Shown: in pieces, positions 35,648 to 47,675 of the stretch | How the letters are laid out: every line of letters starts with the position of its first letter | How positions within the stretch are numbered: the first letter of the stretch is position 1 | Source: Cryptomeria japonica | Taxonomy: Eukaryota; Streptophyta; Pinopsida; Cupressales; Cupressaceae | Assembly: GCF_030272615.1 (NCBI RefSeq) | Contig: NC_081407.1 | Location: 442,738,213-442,802,212 of the forward strand | DNA: 64,000 nt | Direction: 5' to 3' | Program-made: the position numbers and the translations under genes | The notes under the pieces: model-generated | The model's database searches: none | The model's input: only the letters and a program-made list of their open reading frames with translations | Told to the model about the DNA's origin: nothing

Positions 35648-36571
35648 TCCATGATAGCCTGAACCTTTGTTGGATTTACTTTGATGGCCTTTTCTGATAC
35701 AATATAGCCCAACAATTTATCAGATTTGACCCCAAAGACACACTTCTTAGGGTTTAATCTGACCTTGAATTTCTCCAATTGTTGAAAGATTTTATCTAGG
35801 ATGCCCAGGTGTTCTTCTCTAGTGAATGATTTAGCTAGAAAATCATCCACATAATCCTCCATGAAAGTATGCATCATATAATGGAAGATTGTTGTCATGG
35901 CTCTTTGATAAGTTGCACCAGCATTTTTCAAGCCAAAAGGAAATGACGTTCCAACAATATGTTCCCCATGGATAGGTGAATGTAGTTTTATCTTGATCCT
36001 CTGGATCTATCTTGATTTGGTTATAGCCAGAGAAACCATCTATTAATGATTTCATCACGTGCCTTGTTGTTAGATACACAATAGTGTCAATGCTTGGCAA
36101 ACGAAAGTTATCCTTCAAACATGATTTGTTGACATCCCTAAAGTCTGTGCATATTCTGATTTTTTTGTCGGGTTGACATGCTTTGACCAATAATGCCACA
36201 TGTGGATTCATTTTCCTTAATTTTTGTTTGATGGATTTAGCTCCAGGAGCAATGGATAAGTGATGCATGATTAGATTCAGATCTACCCTCATCATGTCAG
36301 CATAAGACCAAGCAAAATTGATTTGCTTTTCCTTGAAGAATTTGATAAAATCTTGTTGTACTTTTTCTATGAGTGATTATGCCAGATGTATGGTTTTAAC
36401 TGCTACTTCAGTACTGATATTTATTGATTGAGTTGGCTCAATCAATATTGGCGACATTTCCAGATAATGTTTAGGAAGAGTGTCAAGTCTCCCATCTTTA
36501 GGTGCCTCAAAAAGTTTTTTACCTTCAAATAAGTCCTTTATTTTTACTTTTTTATGATCTAATACTGCCAT
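35648..36571 (-). pseudogene. Element C reverse transcriptase (5' part)
   Basis: From the right: DHKKVKIKDLFEGKKLFEAP pre-RT segment, KIRICTDFRDVNKSCLKDNF, LIDGFSGYNQIKIDPEDQDK, then after a shift MKNAGATYQRAMTTIFHYM, active site YVDDFLAKSFTREEHLGIL and VRLNPKKCVFGVKSDKLLGY. It is close in sequence to B's RT (LKNAGATYQRAMTTIFHDL), so B and C are related lineages. D interrupts right after VQAIMEM. Confidence 0.9.
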
Positions 36572-37809
36572 TAGATGGTTTTGACCATTAGATCTATTTT
36601 TTATTTCATTTTTGCGACTGAGGCACTTGGCACTCCCTTGATTGCAAATATTGTTATTTTGTTCACTAGTGGAGCATGTTTATGGGCTGACTGAGCATAG
36701 GTATTGGGAAATGGATTTATCATTTGGGAATCTTGGTATATCATGATGTTTGGGTTCTTCCCAATCTATGAGCGGGATACATGGGCAGTAAGGAGTCATT
36801 TGGTGGGTTAAGTTCAATAGCTGTAAGTGTCATCATGGAGTCATTGTTATAGTCGTTTGGGATATCGGTGAGGTCTATGATATTTTTGAGGTCTTTGATG
36901 GTATTCTCTTTGATATTGCCTTGTTTGTATTATCGCTTCTCCTTCTCACTAGCCTCATAGATATGTTGTGGTCCGAATTCAAATGATCAAGATCTTAAGC
37001 CTCATCCCTCCTAAGAAAGGGGTGTGTATGCGTGGATTGTATCCACCTTAATATCTTCAATAAGATAAAAATAACTATTCCTCATATTCATTGGAATCAG
37101 TTTTAGAATCACTATCCCAGGTTACCTCATTGTATCTGACAGGTATGTTTTATGGTGAGAAAAGATCACTGATGATTGACACCAGTTTAGTAGCTTGTTT
37201 TGATTCGGGATCGGCGCTTTCTTGTACTCTTTGAATTTGTTCATACACTGTTTTCCTTATGTGAGTAGTAATTTCCTTAGGTTGCGGCTCAACCTTGGTT
37301 TGACCATGTTCTTGTACAAGATGTATTTTTTTATAAGAAGCTTCCTCCTTTTGGATAGCGAGTTCTTCTTGGTGTCTTTTGTTTTCTTGATGCTTTTGCT
37401 CCTTCCTTGTCTTTTTTGTTGCTTGGTTTAGTGCTTCTTGCCATGAGTCTTCGCTGTATTTTTTCTTTTCTTTCTATTGAGGTTTTTGATGATGATTTTG
37501 CTTTTGCACAGAAGGAATTATATGTTGACCATACCCAAGTCCTGTTCTGTCTCTTACAAATTATGAAGGAAGTTGCAAGGGTTCTATGGTGCCTTCTTGG
37601 CACTTTCCAATAGGTCATTTTCCTTTATATTCCATTCATTGCATGATCTAGAACCCATTTCCATATTGTTTTGTTGGTACAACCACTTTTATGGTAGCAA
37701 CTTTGACTTCTTCTTCATCCTTGTATAGCCAGCTAAGAATGCCTTTATATTTTGATTATTCATTCAGCATGCCCATTTGTATAAATTTACCATCAAACTT
37801 TGTGATGGG
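36572..37809 (-). pseudogene. Element C protease-RT linker with G-patch-like block
   Basis: Minus-strand sequence from the F junction leftwards includes KYKGILSWLYKDEEEVKVAT, PIGKCQEGTIEPLQLP and FVRDRTGLGYGQH, then a Lys/Glu/Gln-rich stretch (KKTRKEQKHQENKRHQEELA). The RTGLGY block corresponds to NRGLGYTP just after the G-patch of B. Many stops are present (about ten TGA/TAG/TAA). The region belongs to the variable linker between protease and RT in this lineage. Confidence 0.6.
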
Positions 37810-39021
37810 TGTGTGTGTGAAAAGTGGAATAGTATCTGCAAGATGTAAGACACAAAACTTCAATTAAGTCATTACATGTATGGTTAGACAGATTAATCAT
37901 GAATATGAAAACCATAACAAATCGACCAATTGCCTTCTAAAAGATGCGAGTATAGACTTGATCTTAGATTTATATAAGCAATACCAGTGACTAGACTACA
38001 CCAAGATGAAGTATTTAATCTATATGGGCATGAATAAGCTAAATGGATGCAAGATTATGCTAGATGGATGAATAATAAGCTATATGAATTCAAGCAATCA
38101 TAATTAAACTAAATATGTAACAACAAAAAAAACTAAACTAAGATGCAATAATATCAAAAAAAGCACAATATCTTCAATGACTCTAGAGCAAAAACTGCAT
38201 AATAACAATAAATCTCCAGGGTCCTTTGAATGAGAGCTGAAGGCTGATTTTATAGAGAATTGAAGAGAGACCAACAGTCAAGATCAATTAGCAATGAGCG
38301 GTTGAGATTATTCCAGAAAAAACACAATTTAGGATTAATTGAAATAATTGAGAGATTAGATTCAGTTAACCTTGAGATAAATTCCAATTATAGCTTGATT
38401 GAAATGCATTTAGATCATAAGTTTGAGTTTGCATTGGAGACAAAATTCAATTAATTCCATGCACTTGTGATAAAAGTATATGATTCCATGCAATTCTTTG
38501 ATTTACTCAAGAAAAGAGTTTTGAATGAAACTGAACTTATTTTCTCAAAAGCTTTAAGTTCTAATTTTGGAGAATGATTAATAATTCAATTTAATTGCTT
38601 TTCTGATTTCAAGTTATCTCAATTTAGAAGAAGGAAAAATATCTCAAGTTTGATTTCTCTCAATTCAATTCTTTTATTCTATTTTCAATTTAACTCTTGC
38701 TTTGTGATTAATTCCTCTTTTGTAATAAATTAATTCCTTTTTGCATGATTAAATGACAAAATTTATTAATTAATTAAATATGCTAGGATATTTAATAAAT
38801 TAAAATAGGATAATTGATCAAAATGATATTCTTGGAATGATTTAATTAATTAAATAAATATTTAATTAATATTGAGTGATTCATTTGCCATGTGACATTA
38901 ATGATTAAAGAATTAATTAATTAAGTGCTCAAGATTGATTTAATTACCTTTGGTTAGGACCTTGGTGATGTTGTCGAGATTAGGGGCTCATGGTTTAGAT
39001 GACCAATTTTAGGGTATTACA
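37810..39021 (-). repeat. Element F 3' LTR
   Basis: On the minus strand it starts TGTAATACCCTAAAATTGG at 39021 and ends CACTTTTCACACACACA at 37810 (1212 bp). It aligns along its length with solo E (30366-31585). CTATAAAATC on the minus strand near 38246-38255 is the TATA box. Confidence 0.9.
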
Positions 39022-39034
39022 TTTGCCCCTCTTT
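39022..39034 (-). other. Element F polypurine tract
   Basis: AAAGAGGGGCAAA on the minus strand abuts the LTR TG; C has the same tract with one more A. Confidence 0.8.
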
Positions 39035-39163
39035 GAATTAATGTGTGAACAATGCATTGGTTCAAAGAATAGTTGATGTCTAGGAGATACCAGTTCTGAA
39101 CTTGATTGATCACAAACCAGATGAAGAGCGAGATGTTTAGCTTCATTTGAAGCGATTAAATTG

Positions 39164-39617
39164 AACAAAGTTGATTAAAAGGGTACCGATCTCGGATTTG
39201 ATTGAACTAGGACCGATGGAGAGAAAAGATATTGAACTTGAACTTGATTGATCAAGAAGCGGATCTTACTGATCTAGAACTTGATTGAACTAGACATAGT
39301 GAGCCAAGATAAAATCGATCTTGAACTTGATGGATCAAGACACGATGAGCAAAGATAAACTGTCCAGCTCGATTTGATGTGATGAAACTGAACAAAGTTG
39401 ATTAAAGTGATACTGATCCCGGACTTGATTGAACTAGGATTGATGGAGAGCAAAGATACAAAACTTGAACTTGATTTATCAAGAAGTGGATCTTACTGAT
39501 CTAGAACTTGATTGAACTAGACATAGTGAGTGAAGATAACATCAATCTTGAACTTGATGGATCAAGACATGATGAGCGAAGATAAACTGTCCAGCTTGAT
39601 TTGATGTGATGAAACTA
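39164..39617. repeat. ~227-bp tandem duplication in F's 3' region
   Basis: Units start with AACAAAGTTGATTAAA at 39164 and 39391 and share GAACTAG-GA-TGATGGAGAG, GATCTTACTGATCTAGAACT and ACTGTCCAGCT blocks. A partial third unit lies upstream (about 39100-39163). The rest of 39035-40279 is GATTGA/TTGAA-rich noncoding sequence with no gene. Confidence 0.8.
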
Positions 39618-40279
39618 AACACTTGCTTAGATTGAGCGTGTGATCAAAGATACTCTTTAAACTTTTAATTGAGTTTCAATGAATAATCACCTTGATGAAA
39701 AGCGATGAAATTGATTAACGTTAAGAGACTGATTTAGATGAAGATAAATATCAGCTTGATATGAAGTGATGAAATTGATATGCCCTTAGTGATTGATTTG
39801 ATTGATTTTCTTTAGTTGAAAATATTTTTCCTTGAATTTTGATGAAGATTGGAAAATTTTCTCAACTTTGAAGATGTGAGGTCATGAGGTCAGCAATATG
39901 CCCCCTCGAGAGTGAAATCGAAAGATAGCGAGGGTACAATGATTTTTGGAAATTTTGGCAATGATTTTTATTTGAGCGTGAAAAAATGATTCAGAGGAAT
40001 ATTTGAAGATTTGGCATTGATTAATGTGAAATTGAGCACAAAGTTGATTTGAAGAATGAAATTGAAATTCTACATTGATTCATGAGGAAATTGAGCACAA
40101 ACTAGAGAAATAATGAGCATTTGATGAAAAGCGCTACGTGATCTCAATTATTTGAAATTGACTAGGAAAATAATCTCGGATTTCGATTTTGATTCCAAAA
40201 ATGGAATTAGGATGGGCAAATTAGCTAAGGGTATAGTTTTCATATCCATCAGAGCAAGTTGAAAAATTATGGTTTTTGC

Positions 40280-40286
40280 TATATAA
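40280..40286 (+). promoter_or_regulatory. TATA box for the antisense PMD-like gene
   Basis: TATATAA followed by GG lies 74 bp upstream of the first ATG (40360), on the strand opposite to F's LTR promoter. Its position fits a separate promoter for the antisense ORF. Confidence 0.5.
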
Positions 40287-40359
40287 GGTGTCGAAGTGTC
40301 ATTTTCAATTCATTTTAACCTCCCAAGTTTGAAATTCAAATAGCCTTATGCGAAGAAAA

Positions 40360-43300
40360 ATGGCCATTCCAACCCAGGAGCTTCGATTCAAGTGCTAGAG
40401 ATGACGTAACTGACCACGGAATTATGAGCCAGGGGTAAGTGACTAATCTTATGCCTTTTCATTTCATCAATTTTGATTTTTTTGTTGAATTTTTAGCTTT
40501 TTTGGTCATTAAAATTCGGGCCACGTTGTGTTGTCATGCGAGACGATACTGTGTCTCGTATGACAAACTATCCTTTAGTGTTTTGTCATTTTAGGCCATT
40601 AGTTTTGTCGTCTGGGACCTCCCCGCGTATCATATGAATGTTTGCTTGATAGACCATTTTATCGTGTGAGTGTATTTCTTTTGTCATATGGGAGTCTTTT
40701 ATCATGCTGTATGAAATTCCGACTCGTACGAGTTTTTGCTTCTACTGTAAAATGTCATATGGAAAACAGTGAGAACTTTTAACGGTCCAAACATGAAAAT
40801 TTGATTTTGCAATTGATTTTTTTGGATTTGCGTGATGTTTAACTTGTCTTATAGAATAATTTGGATGATTTTTTGATGCACTGTTGTTTGATTCTTGCAA
40901 GTTCGATTACCACATGTTCTGTTTTGGTGCGTTTATCCTCCGACTATGAGGCTAGTTCGTGAGTTATCCAATGTTGATAGAACACATGTTGATTTGTGTG
41001 GATTTACGTACCTCTTAGACATGCCTGACATCTGTGTGAATCATGGGATGCTCACTGCACTGGTGGAGAGATTTCATTTTGAGCATAACACCTTCCATTT
41101 ACCAGTTGGGGAGATGACCATCATTCCAGAGGATGTGTACAAGATTTTGACGATTCCATTTGCTGGGGATAAGATTGATTATGATTTTGGTCAACGTCCT
41201 GGTATATTATCCTTGAGACGTATTTTTCATGATGAGGATATCCTTGAGCAGGCCATGACATGGGATGTGATAATGACCAGGTACAATGAGCAGTTTCCAC
41301 TGGCATGTGTCTTAGCAGGTTTCATCAGTTGTTTCCTCATGACAGATCGGGGACAGTAGGAATTTTTATGTGGTTGGGTAGGATGCTGGAGAGAGTTCTT
41401 GAGGAGCTTGGGAGGTTAGGGTGGGGGTCTTGCCTATTAACCCACATGTATCGTAAGATGCATGAGGTTGTATACAGGGAGGGGAAGAGCATGGATGAAG
41501 GTGTGTTGGTTCTTCAAATTTGGGTCTGGGAGCATATCCCAATTTGCAGACCTATATGGATGATGCTAGAGATCCACAAAAATTGATTGTTTACAGGTAT
41601 TCTAGATATGTTACTCAACCCCATCTAGGCAAGACAGAGTTCTGGAGACGACAACTGGATGACCTGATCATTGTTGTATGGAGGCCATATAGGGGTCTAG
41701 AGCTATGGGATGACTAGAGAGCTATGCAGCATGACATGTTCATGACTCTTCTATTGGGACTCATAAAAAGTTTGATGAATTTGGGAGGCCCATTTCTAAT
41801 TTTTGCATCTTCTATCAAGGGACTACCTAATGGGTCAGCTCGATAAGGATTCATTTCGAGGAAGGACAAAACAAAACCTAGTTTGCATCCTCCCCTCATG
41901 TGAAAATTCCAAGTAAATGCAATTGGTTGGTGTATTTCCAATGCCCCTGCGTGGTTCTTGAAGAGGCTCAGAAACCTTCAGGCAAAAGAAAATGGTAGGA
42001 GTTGCGGACAGAGGAAAGGACCTAGAGGGTTTTCATGCAAAGGGCCAGGCGTAGACCATTAATCCCACATTAGCCGTGGGAAGGAATAATTTAGTATGTA
42101 AATGCATGGCCCCACACATATCAAGTGTCAAAGCTTGCGGGCTTTTGATAGGCAACGGTTCAGCATTGGTGGATCCCCGCGCGTGCGCACATTTAAGAAT
42201 GACCTAATTTTGCAAGACAGGGGAGATGAGCTTTGAACTTGAACTTTGAACCAGTTCAGTGGTTCAAGTGGTTCAACCAGTTCAGCGATTCAAGGTTCAT
42301 TGTCATCACTCGTGGGCCTAGGGTGAAGAGGCGAACTCAATGGTGGGTCCGACCAGATTTTGCAACAAAAGGGGAATTAACCAGTGAGCAAGTTGCACAT
42401 GATCGGGTGGTTGTCGTTATACCGCATGATGGAGGTGATCGAGAGTTAAAGGCCACAACTTGGTGACAAACTGCCAGCAGCGGGTCCATGCTTGCAGTTA
42501 ATGCCAGTGGTTGAGGTGAAGCACCCAGGAGATAAAAGACGAGCAAGTCAAGGAAGATCAACGATGACCAAAGATGATCCAATGGTTGCCGCCATGTCAC
42601 GATGGAGAGATGCTTGATGGCTATCGGCGTGACTTGGCGACCAAGTGGTGGGACCCAATGAAGATGAGGTTTCGATGAGACGAGGTTCGATAAAACATGG
42701 AGGTGGTTTGCCAAAGAGGAAGTTTGACCGAAAGACTGGTTGAACAAACCAAAGTGATAGGTGGGTCCGACCGTACTCAGGTGGCAGGACATGTGGCACA
42801 TAAAGAGACTCAAGGCCAATCCGGAAATTCGTGATGGATGCCTGCGTGACAAAATCCAAAGATTTAAATATGATTTCTGACTGTGGTGGACAGGTAGAAA
42901 CTTAAACGGCCGACCTGTAGAAAGATTGATGAATAAGGGATTTATTTTTTCCTGATATATAAGTGTTATATATTGATCCAAGGAATTTGATTATGTAGTC
43001 AAGTGTAGCACATGCCAAATATATTTGGGGCAGTTACCACGAGATCTTAGATTGGATTTTGAGTCAGAGAGATTGGATGTTCTGCAGGCCAAGTGGTGCG
43101 AAACAGTTATTGTTGATGGATAGGGTGGTTGTTGTTGTCAGAGAATGAAATTTGATTTTGTCCTCCCTACCTTCTTATTCAAGAGTCTTCTCATTTTGTA
43201 TAGGTTCCAAATTTTTGTGAGCAAGGCTCCACAGTCTCGGTTTTTCAATTCTGAGCTTTTGCCAAATTTGTTATACAATGTCCCTTTTCAAGTAATAGAG

Positions 43301-44960
43301 TATCTTCTTCCTGTAGATGTTTTCTATTGTAGGTCACATATATGTAAGGCATATATACAATTTATTGGATTGTCTCTAGGCCTTTTCTTATTTTCAATGA
43401 ATCCAATCTTTAAGGGAGTTTGGGTTTGTCCTCTCACAATGGGAGTGTAATGGTTGTTTTTAGGTACTCTTTGACGAAGAGTTTGAATTCTATGAGAAAT
43501 CATTTTGGATTCAGGATGATGTCTAGATATGTATGATCTTCTGTTTGAGTTTAGAATGTATTAATGTCAGGCATTAATACAGGGAAATCTTTCTTAATAA
43601 ATTGGATTTGCAATAAAGGTTTTCATTTTTAGTTTGATGTATGACTCCATGCCCTTGGATAAGGCACTGGTCTTGTAGATTCTGGGGATTCTCAGAGATT
43701 TTAAAATATCAAGTATCCATTTTCTTTTATGTTTGTATTTTAGATGTTCCATCTATCTCATGCTCCAATCTTGTCAAGATGTTAATGTAGATCTAGCCCA
43801 TCTGCAGTAACCTCCTTATTGTTGAGCCCTATGAGATTTTTCTGCTCTTATTGATGCGATATGTTTGTAACTGGTTGTACTTTGTGCATCAAAGGGTGTC
43901 CCCCCCTAGGTCTTGTAGAACCTGAAGTGTAGGAGGATCATTAGGATCCTATGTTATGTTGTCCAAGCCACAAAGCTTTTCATTGATTGAGATTGGCTAT
44001 TTTATAAATAGATTGCATGTGAACTTGGGTGTCTTTTTTGAGACCAACACCATCCTCTTATCAACAGATCTGTTACCATTATTGAGTGGTTCATTGTATC
44101 TCAGGTTATGAGGCAGTATGGCAAGCCTCAGGGGATTTTACAAGAGTTCATGTCATATGCCCATTATGGGGATGAGGAGAGATGAGGATGGGCCCCCAAG
44201 TTGTCCTATGCCTTGAGCATGCAAGAGCTAGTAGGGTTACAATGACTTCGATGGGATTATCTGGAGGATATTGCAGATGCAAGGGTATTGCCCCAGTACA
44301 TGGATTGGTTAGTGACATCCATTTCCTAGATTTACAGATCTAGCTGAGCATGCATCTCTTATAGAGGAGTTTGAGGATGATGCCCCTACATAGGCACAGG
44401 TACAGGGAAAGGGAAAGGGATTGGGGCAGGGGTAGAGAACAGTGGCTTCTAGGCGGACAGGTGGTGATCCTCGTGTGAGAAACAACAAGGTACTAGCTAG
44501 GGGGAGACAAAGGCAGAGGGGAGAGGGTGGATCCCTTGGAGCTATTAGGGTTAGTGTAGCAGAGGGTGGAGGGGAGGAGGGGAAAGGATCTCATAGACAG
44601 GTTCAACAGAGGAGGGATTAGCATGGTGGAGATGGAGGCGAAGATGGAGGTAGAGAACCTGTGAGGGAGTAGGGGGTAGCTGATGTAGCATGGTCTATGA
44701 CAACCATATTAGGAGCTATGTAGTCACACTTGATAGTGGCTCAAAAATAGCTTGTAAAGCAGGACCAAAAGCTGGCGAAGCTCAGAGCTGAGCGTGATCA
44801 TCAAGTCGTAGAGATGAGGGCAGAGAGAGACGCGCTACAACATGAGGTTTTGCACCAAATGAGGGAGCTCGGGCACCTAGGCAAGACACTGGTCAGCACC
44901 CTCCAACTCCTCCACCACAAAGAGATGAGGGAGAGGGAGAGAGCTAGATTTTTGTAGCTC
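40360..44960 (+). pseudogene. Plant mobile domain (PMD)-like ORF, antisense in F, disrupted
   Basis: The core at 40902-41356 reads HGMLTALVERFHFEHNTFHL, then PVGEMTIIPEDVYKIL and TIPFAGDKIDYDFGQ, the hallmark start of a PMD. After a frameshift near 41340, GWGSCLLTHMYRKMHEVVYR and LQIWVWEHIPICRP follow. After another near 41530, FWRRQLDDLIIVVWRPYRG ends the left part at about 41718. The PMD C-terminal block IIEWFIVSQVMRQYGKPQGI reappears at 44079-44135, so about 2.3 kb (41755-44040) separates the two halves. The tail (44740-44957) is a predicted coiled coil (KLRAERDHQVVEMRAERDAL). A possible first exon (ATG 40360) ends at a GTAAGT donor (40435), with a CTTGCAAG acceptor at 40901; reading phase does not join cleanly. 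PMD genes are known both as host regulators and as transposon cargo. Confidence 0.75.
41755..44040. other. Unidentified insertion between the two PMD halves
   Basis: This segment breaks the PMD ORF. It has no recognisable transposon protein. It contains a GTTCA-rich stretch (42232-42300, GGTTCAAGTGGTTCAACCAG), GC-richer sequence than its surroundings (42300-42850) and a minus-strand frame (42981-42337) without known motifs. I could not find matching termini or a target duplication, so its limits are approximate. Confidence 0.45.
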
Positions 44961-45175
44961 TTCGATTTTGTTAGACACCCCATTTTTTGTAGCCCATATG
45001 ATTCTTGCTCCGATGGGAGATTGTATATGATAGTTATATCACTTGTACTCTGAGTTATTTATGATTATATAGACGAGATCTTGATTTGACTTCATCATAC
45101 TTGTGTTGATCGATTTATGAGATATTTTTCTATGTGCTTTATTCTATATGTATACATATCTCTTAGTATGGATGT
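44961..45175. other. Short gene-free stretch before G
   Basis: AT-rich sequence between the end of the PMD-like tail and G. It ends with the G target site gatgt (45171-45175). The sequence continues beyond G at 54046. Confidence 0.5.
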
Positions 45176-46344
45176 TGTTGGGATTTTTTATGATGATGTT
45201 GTGATTGTCATTGATGAACACACACTTGCTTTGAGATCACTTTTTGTATATATGAGTTATGCTCAATCGGTATTTGTTCCAATCGGTATTATGTATTATA
45301 GTCTTTACACTATCGGTGTTTTGCAGAAAGTGTTTACCAATCTCAAGCAGTATGAAGACCCAAGCGGTACAAAGACTCAAGCGGTTCAAGGATCCCAAAG
45401 CGACACGAAAGAACACAGTGATTGTTATCATTTTTCCCAGTCTTCATTTTGATAAACCGACAATTGGTAAAATGTGTGAACCAGTAATTGGTAAATGTAT
45501 TAACCGGTATTACTTTGTGATGAGTTACCAACCGTTATTTTTGTGATGAGTTATCATCCATCGACACTTTGGCAGTGATTCTGTGTCGTGTTACCAAATG
45601 TGTCTAGATGCACTAAACCTAGGAACTTACAATGTAATCCTATTGGACCGACATAAAATCAGATTCCTTTATAAGGACATCATGTCTAGGGCTTTAGTGG
45701 TTGTTAGGGTTCTAGGTGGTTGATGAGGTTTTTGTATGTGCGATCATAGAAGGAGATTAGGTTTGTGTGAAGAAACAGAGTGTGGAAATATCGAAGACTG
45801 AAGTAATGTTGAAATACATTAACAATGAGCTATCAAGGATCTAACCAAGCATACTGTGCTAGTATTTAGATCACTCACTTGTTGATTACTCACATCTTTG
45901 ACAAGTCTAAAACCCTTAACCGGGTAGGTCTGGAAAAGCCTTTATAAATCCTCTAACAAGGTGGTTCACAACTATGGATCTGAAATCCTCTCACAAGGTA
46001 GTCTTTAATCGGACTGATCTCCTAACAAAGATTGAGGTTCCTAACAGGATCTATTCTGGTGAAGAACATTGTATGACCTTAACCAGTCTGGTTACTATTC
46101 TGCAGATAATTACTTGTGAGTTTCATCTCACCGTGGTTTTTACCATTTTGGTTTCCACATCAAAATCTCTTGTGTTATGGTGATTGTGCTCCTATGGGTG
46201 AATGCCTTATTTGCTATTTGCTTTGCATTTGTCTTAACCGGTTTGTTAGTAAAACTGTTATACTGGTTTACTGCTAAACTGTTTAAGTGTTTGAGTTCAG
46301 TATTTTTTGGTATACTAATTCACCCCCCCTCTTAGTATTCATCA
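45176..46344 (+). repeat. Element G 5' LTR
   Basis: It starts TGTTGGGATTTTTTATGATG and ends CCCCCCCTCTTAGTATTCATCA. TTTATAAGG near 45668 is a TATA candidate. The 3' part carries repeated CTAACAAGGT/TTAACCGGGT motifs (45905-46110). It differs from the 3' LTR by scattered substitutions, most of them transitions. Confidence 0.95.
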
Positions 46345-46346
46345 AT

Positions 46347-46358
46347 TGGTATCAGAGC
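46347..46358 (+). other. Element G primer-binding site
   Basis: TGGTATCAGAGC lies two bases after the LTR and matches the initiator Met-tRNA site exactly. Confidence 0.95.
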
Positions 46359-46394
46359 CAACCTTTCTATAAGTTTAATCACTTGGAAGCAGAT

Positions 46395-47675
46395 ATGGGG
46401 GAATACACTATGAGGGAGCTTACTCATCATTTCACTCAGATTGAGAAAGCCTTTGATGAACTCAAAGTCAAATATAAAGCCTCTCTAGCAAAGAGAAGAG
46501 AGCATGCTGAGAAACTCATGGAACATACTGAAAATAGCTCTTCTGATGAAGCAGACATGGAAGCTCTAGTTGAAGAAGTTGAAAAAATGAATTAATCTAA
46601 TGCTAACCTAAGAAGGGAACTGGAAGGACTGACTATCAGAATGTGTCAAGAGCTTGAGAACCAGAGGAAAGCTGAAGATCTGGTAAAAGACAAAGATCAT
46701 GAGATCTCCAAGCTGAAGCAAGAAATCAATGCACTTACCGCTCATCTCCAAGAGAGTAAAGTGGAAAAAGAAGAAATGCAAGGTGAAATAAACATGGCTA
46801 TTTCTGAGAATACAACCTTGAAGGAATCCAATGCTGCTATTTCCAAAGAACTCGCTGATTCAAAGGAAATACTTGCCAAATTCAATAAGAGTGTTGTTAA
46901 GCTATAACAAAAGCTTGAATCAGCAAAATCGGTAAGGAATACCACTGGACTTGGTTTTTCTGGTTATGAGGAAGGTGAGACCTCTGGAACAAAAGATGGA
47001 GCATCAAAGAAGCAACCAACACCAAAGGATAAAGGTAAGAAAAAGCTCAAACATGATTGCTTTAATTGTCTCAAGGGAGGACACACTGCCAATGTATGTA
47101 GAAGTAAGGCTTACAATAATTTTCCCTACTTTCTAAACAATAAGCCTAGATCCAATAGATTCACTGGTAACTGTTATGCATGCAACAAGTTTGGGCATAG
47201 AGCATTTGAATGCAGGTCTGTTATACACAACACTGGAAGATATCCTCAAAGGAGTCAAGGAGTTTTTCCTGAATCCTCTGTGAACTGGAATCCAAACCGG
47301 TATAATGCCTATGCCCATCAGTTAGGTGGTGGTGGCTATCAAGCAGCAACTGGTTGGAGAGAAACCTATTTGATTTTCCATGGTAGCGGTCACACTGCTG
47401 CAACATGCAGGAGGAAGAATGGTAGAATGAACAATGGACCATGGAGAACACCTGGAGTGGTATGCCATCATTGCAACAAACCAGGACACCCTGCCAGAAT
47501 CTGCAGAATGAGAAAGAACATATCAGATGATATACCGGTCACTCCAGAAGGAAAGATTGATGTTAAAACTGTTCAAGCAGATATGAAGACAACATGGAAG
47601 AAGAAACTTGAAGAAGTGTCACAAGAAGAACTGGTCTCTACACCCAGTTTGGAAGTCACTGAACCAACAAACTAA
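46395..47675 (+). pseudogene. Element G ORF1: coiled-coil protein with four CCHC knuckles
   Basis: One frame from ATG 46395 to the stop at 47673 has only two internal stops (46593, 46905), about 427 codons. Residues 1-175 are heptad-like and charged (KLKQEINALTAHLQES), a predicted long coiled coil. Then come zinc knuckles CFNCLKGGHTANVC (about 47064), CYACNKFGHRAFEC (47176), a decayed FHGSGHTAATC (47377) and CHHCNKPGHPARIC (47463). It looks like a gag zinc-knuckle region preceded by coiled coil, but the UBN2 capsid core found in D and H is not visible. It could package RNA or bind a partner's Gag; that is inference. Confidence 0.75.

Larger units (their letters stand above)
20991..37809 (-). 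mobile_element. Element C: Ty3/gypsy with G-patch-type linker, interrupted by D and F
   Basis: C has its 3' LTR at 20991-22331, a polypurine tract at 22332-22345, a ~2.5-kb 3' noncoding region, then integrase, RNase H and RT on the minus strand. D splits it at 27416/35648 with a duplicated (g/a)catc. The RT continues rightwards to 36571, followed by a linker region to 37809, where F's 3' LTR begins. C's protease, gag and 5' LTR are not in the window and should lie beyond F. Confidence 0.85.

Noticed and set aside
42337-42981. 214-codon minus-strand frame
   Set aside because: No recognisable domain, overlaps other open frames and lies in an unclassified insertion; openness may be chance in GC-richer DNA.
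45117-45546. Frames inside the G LTRs (also 53044-53232)
   Set aside because: They are in noncoding LTR sequence and present in both LTRs only because these are copies.
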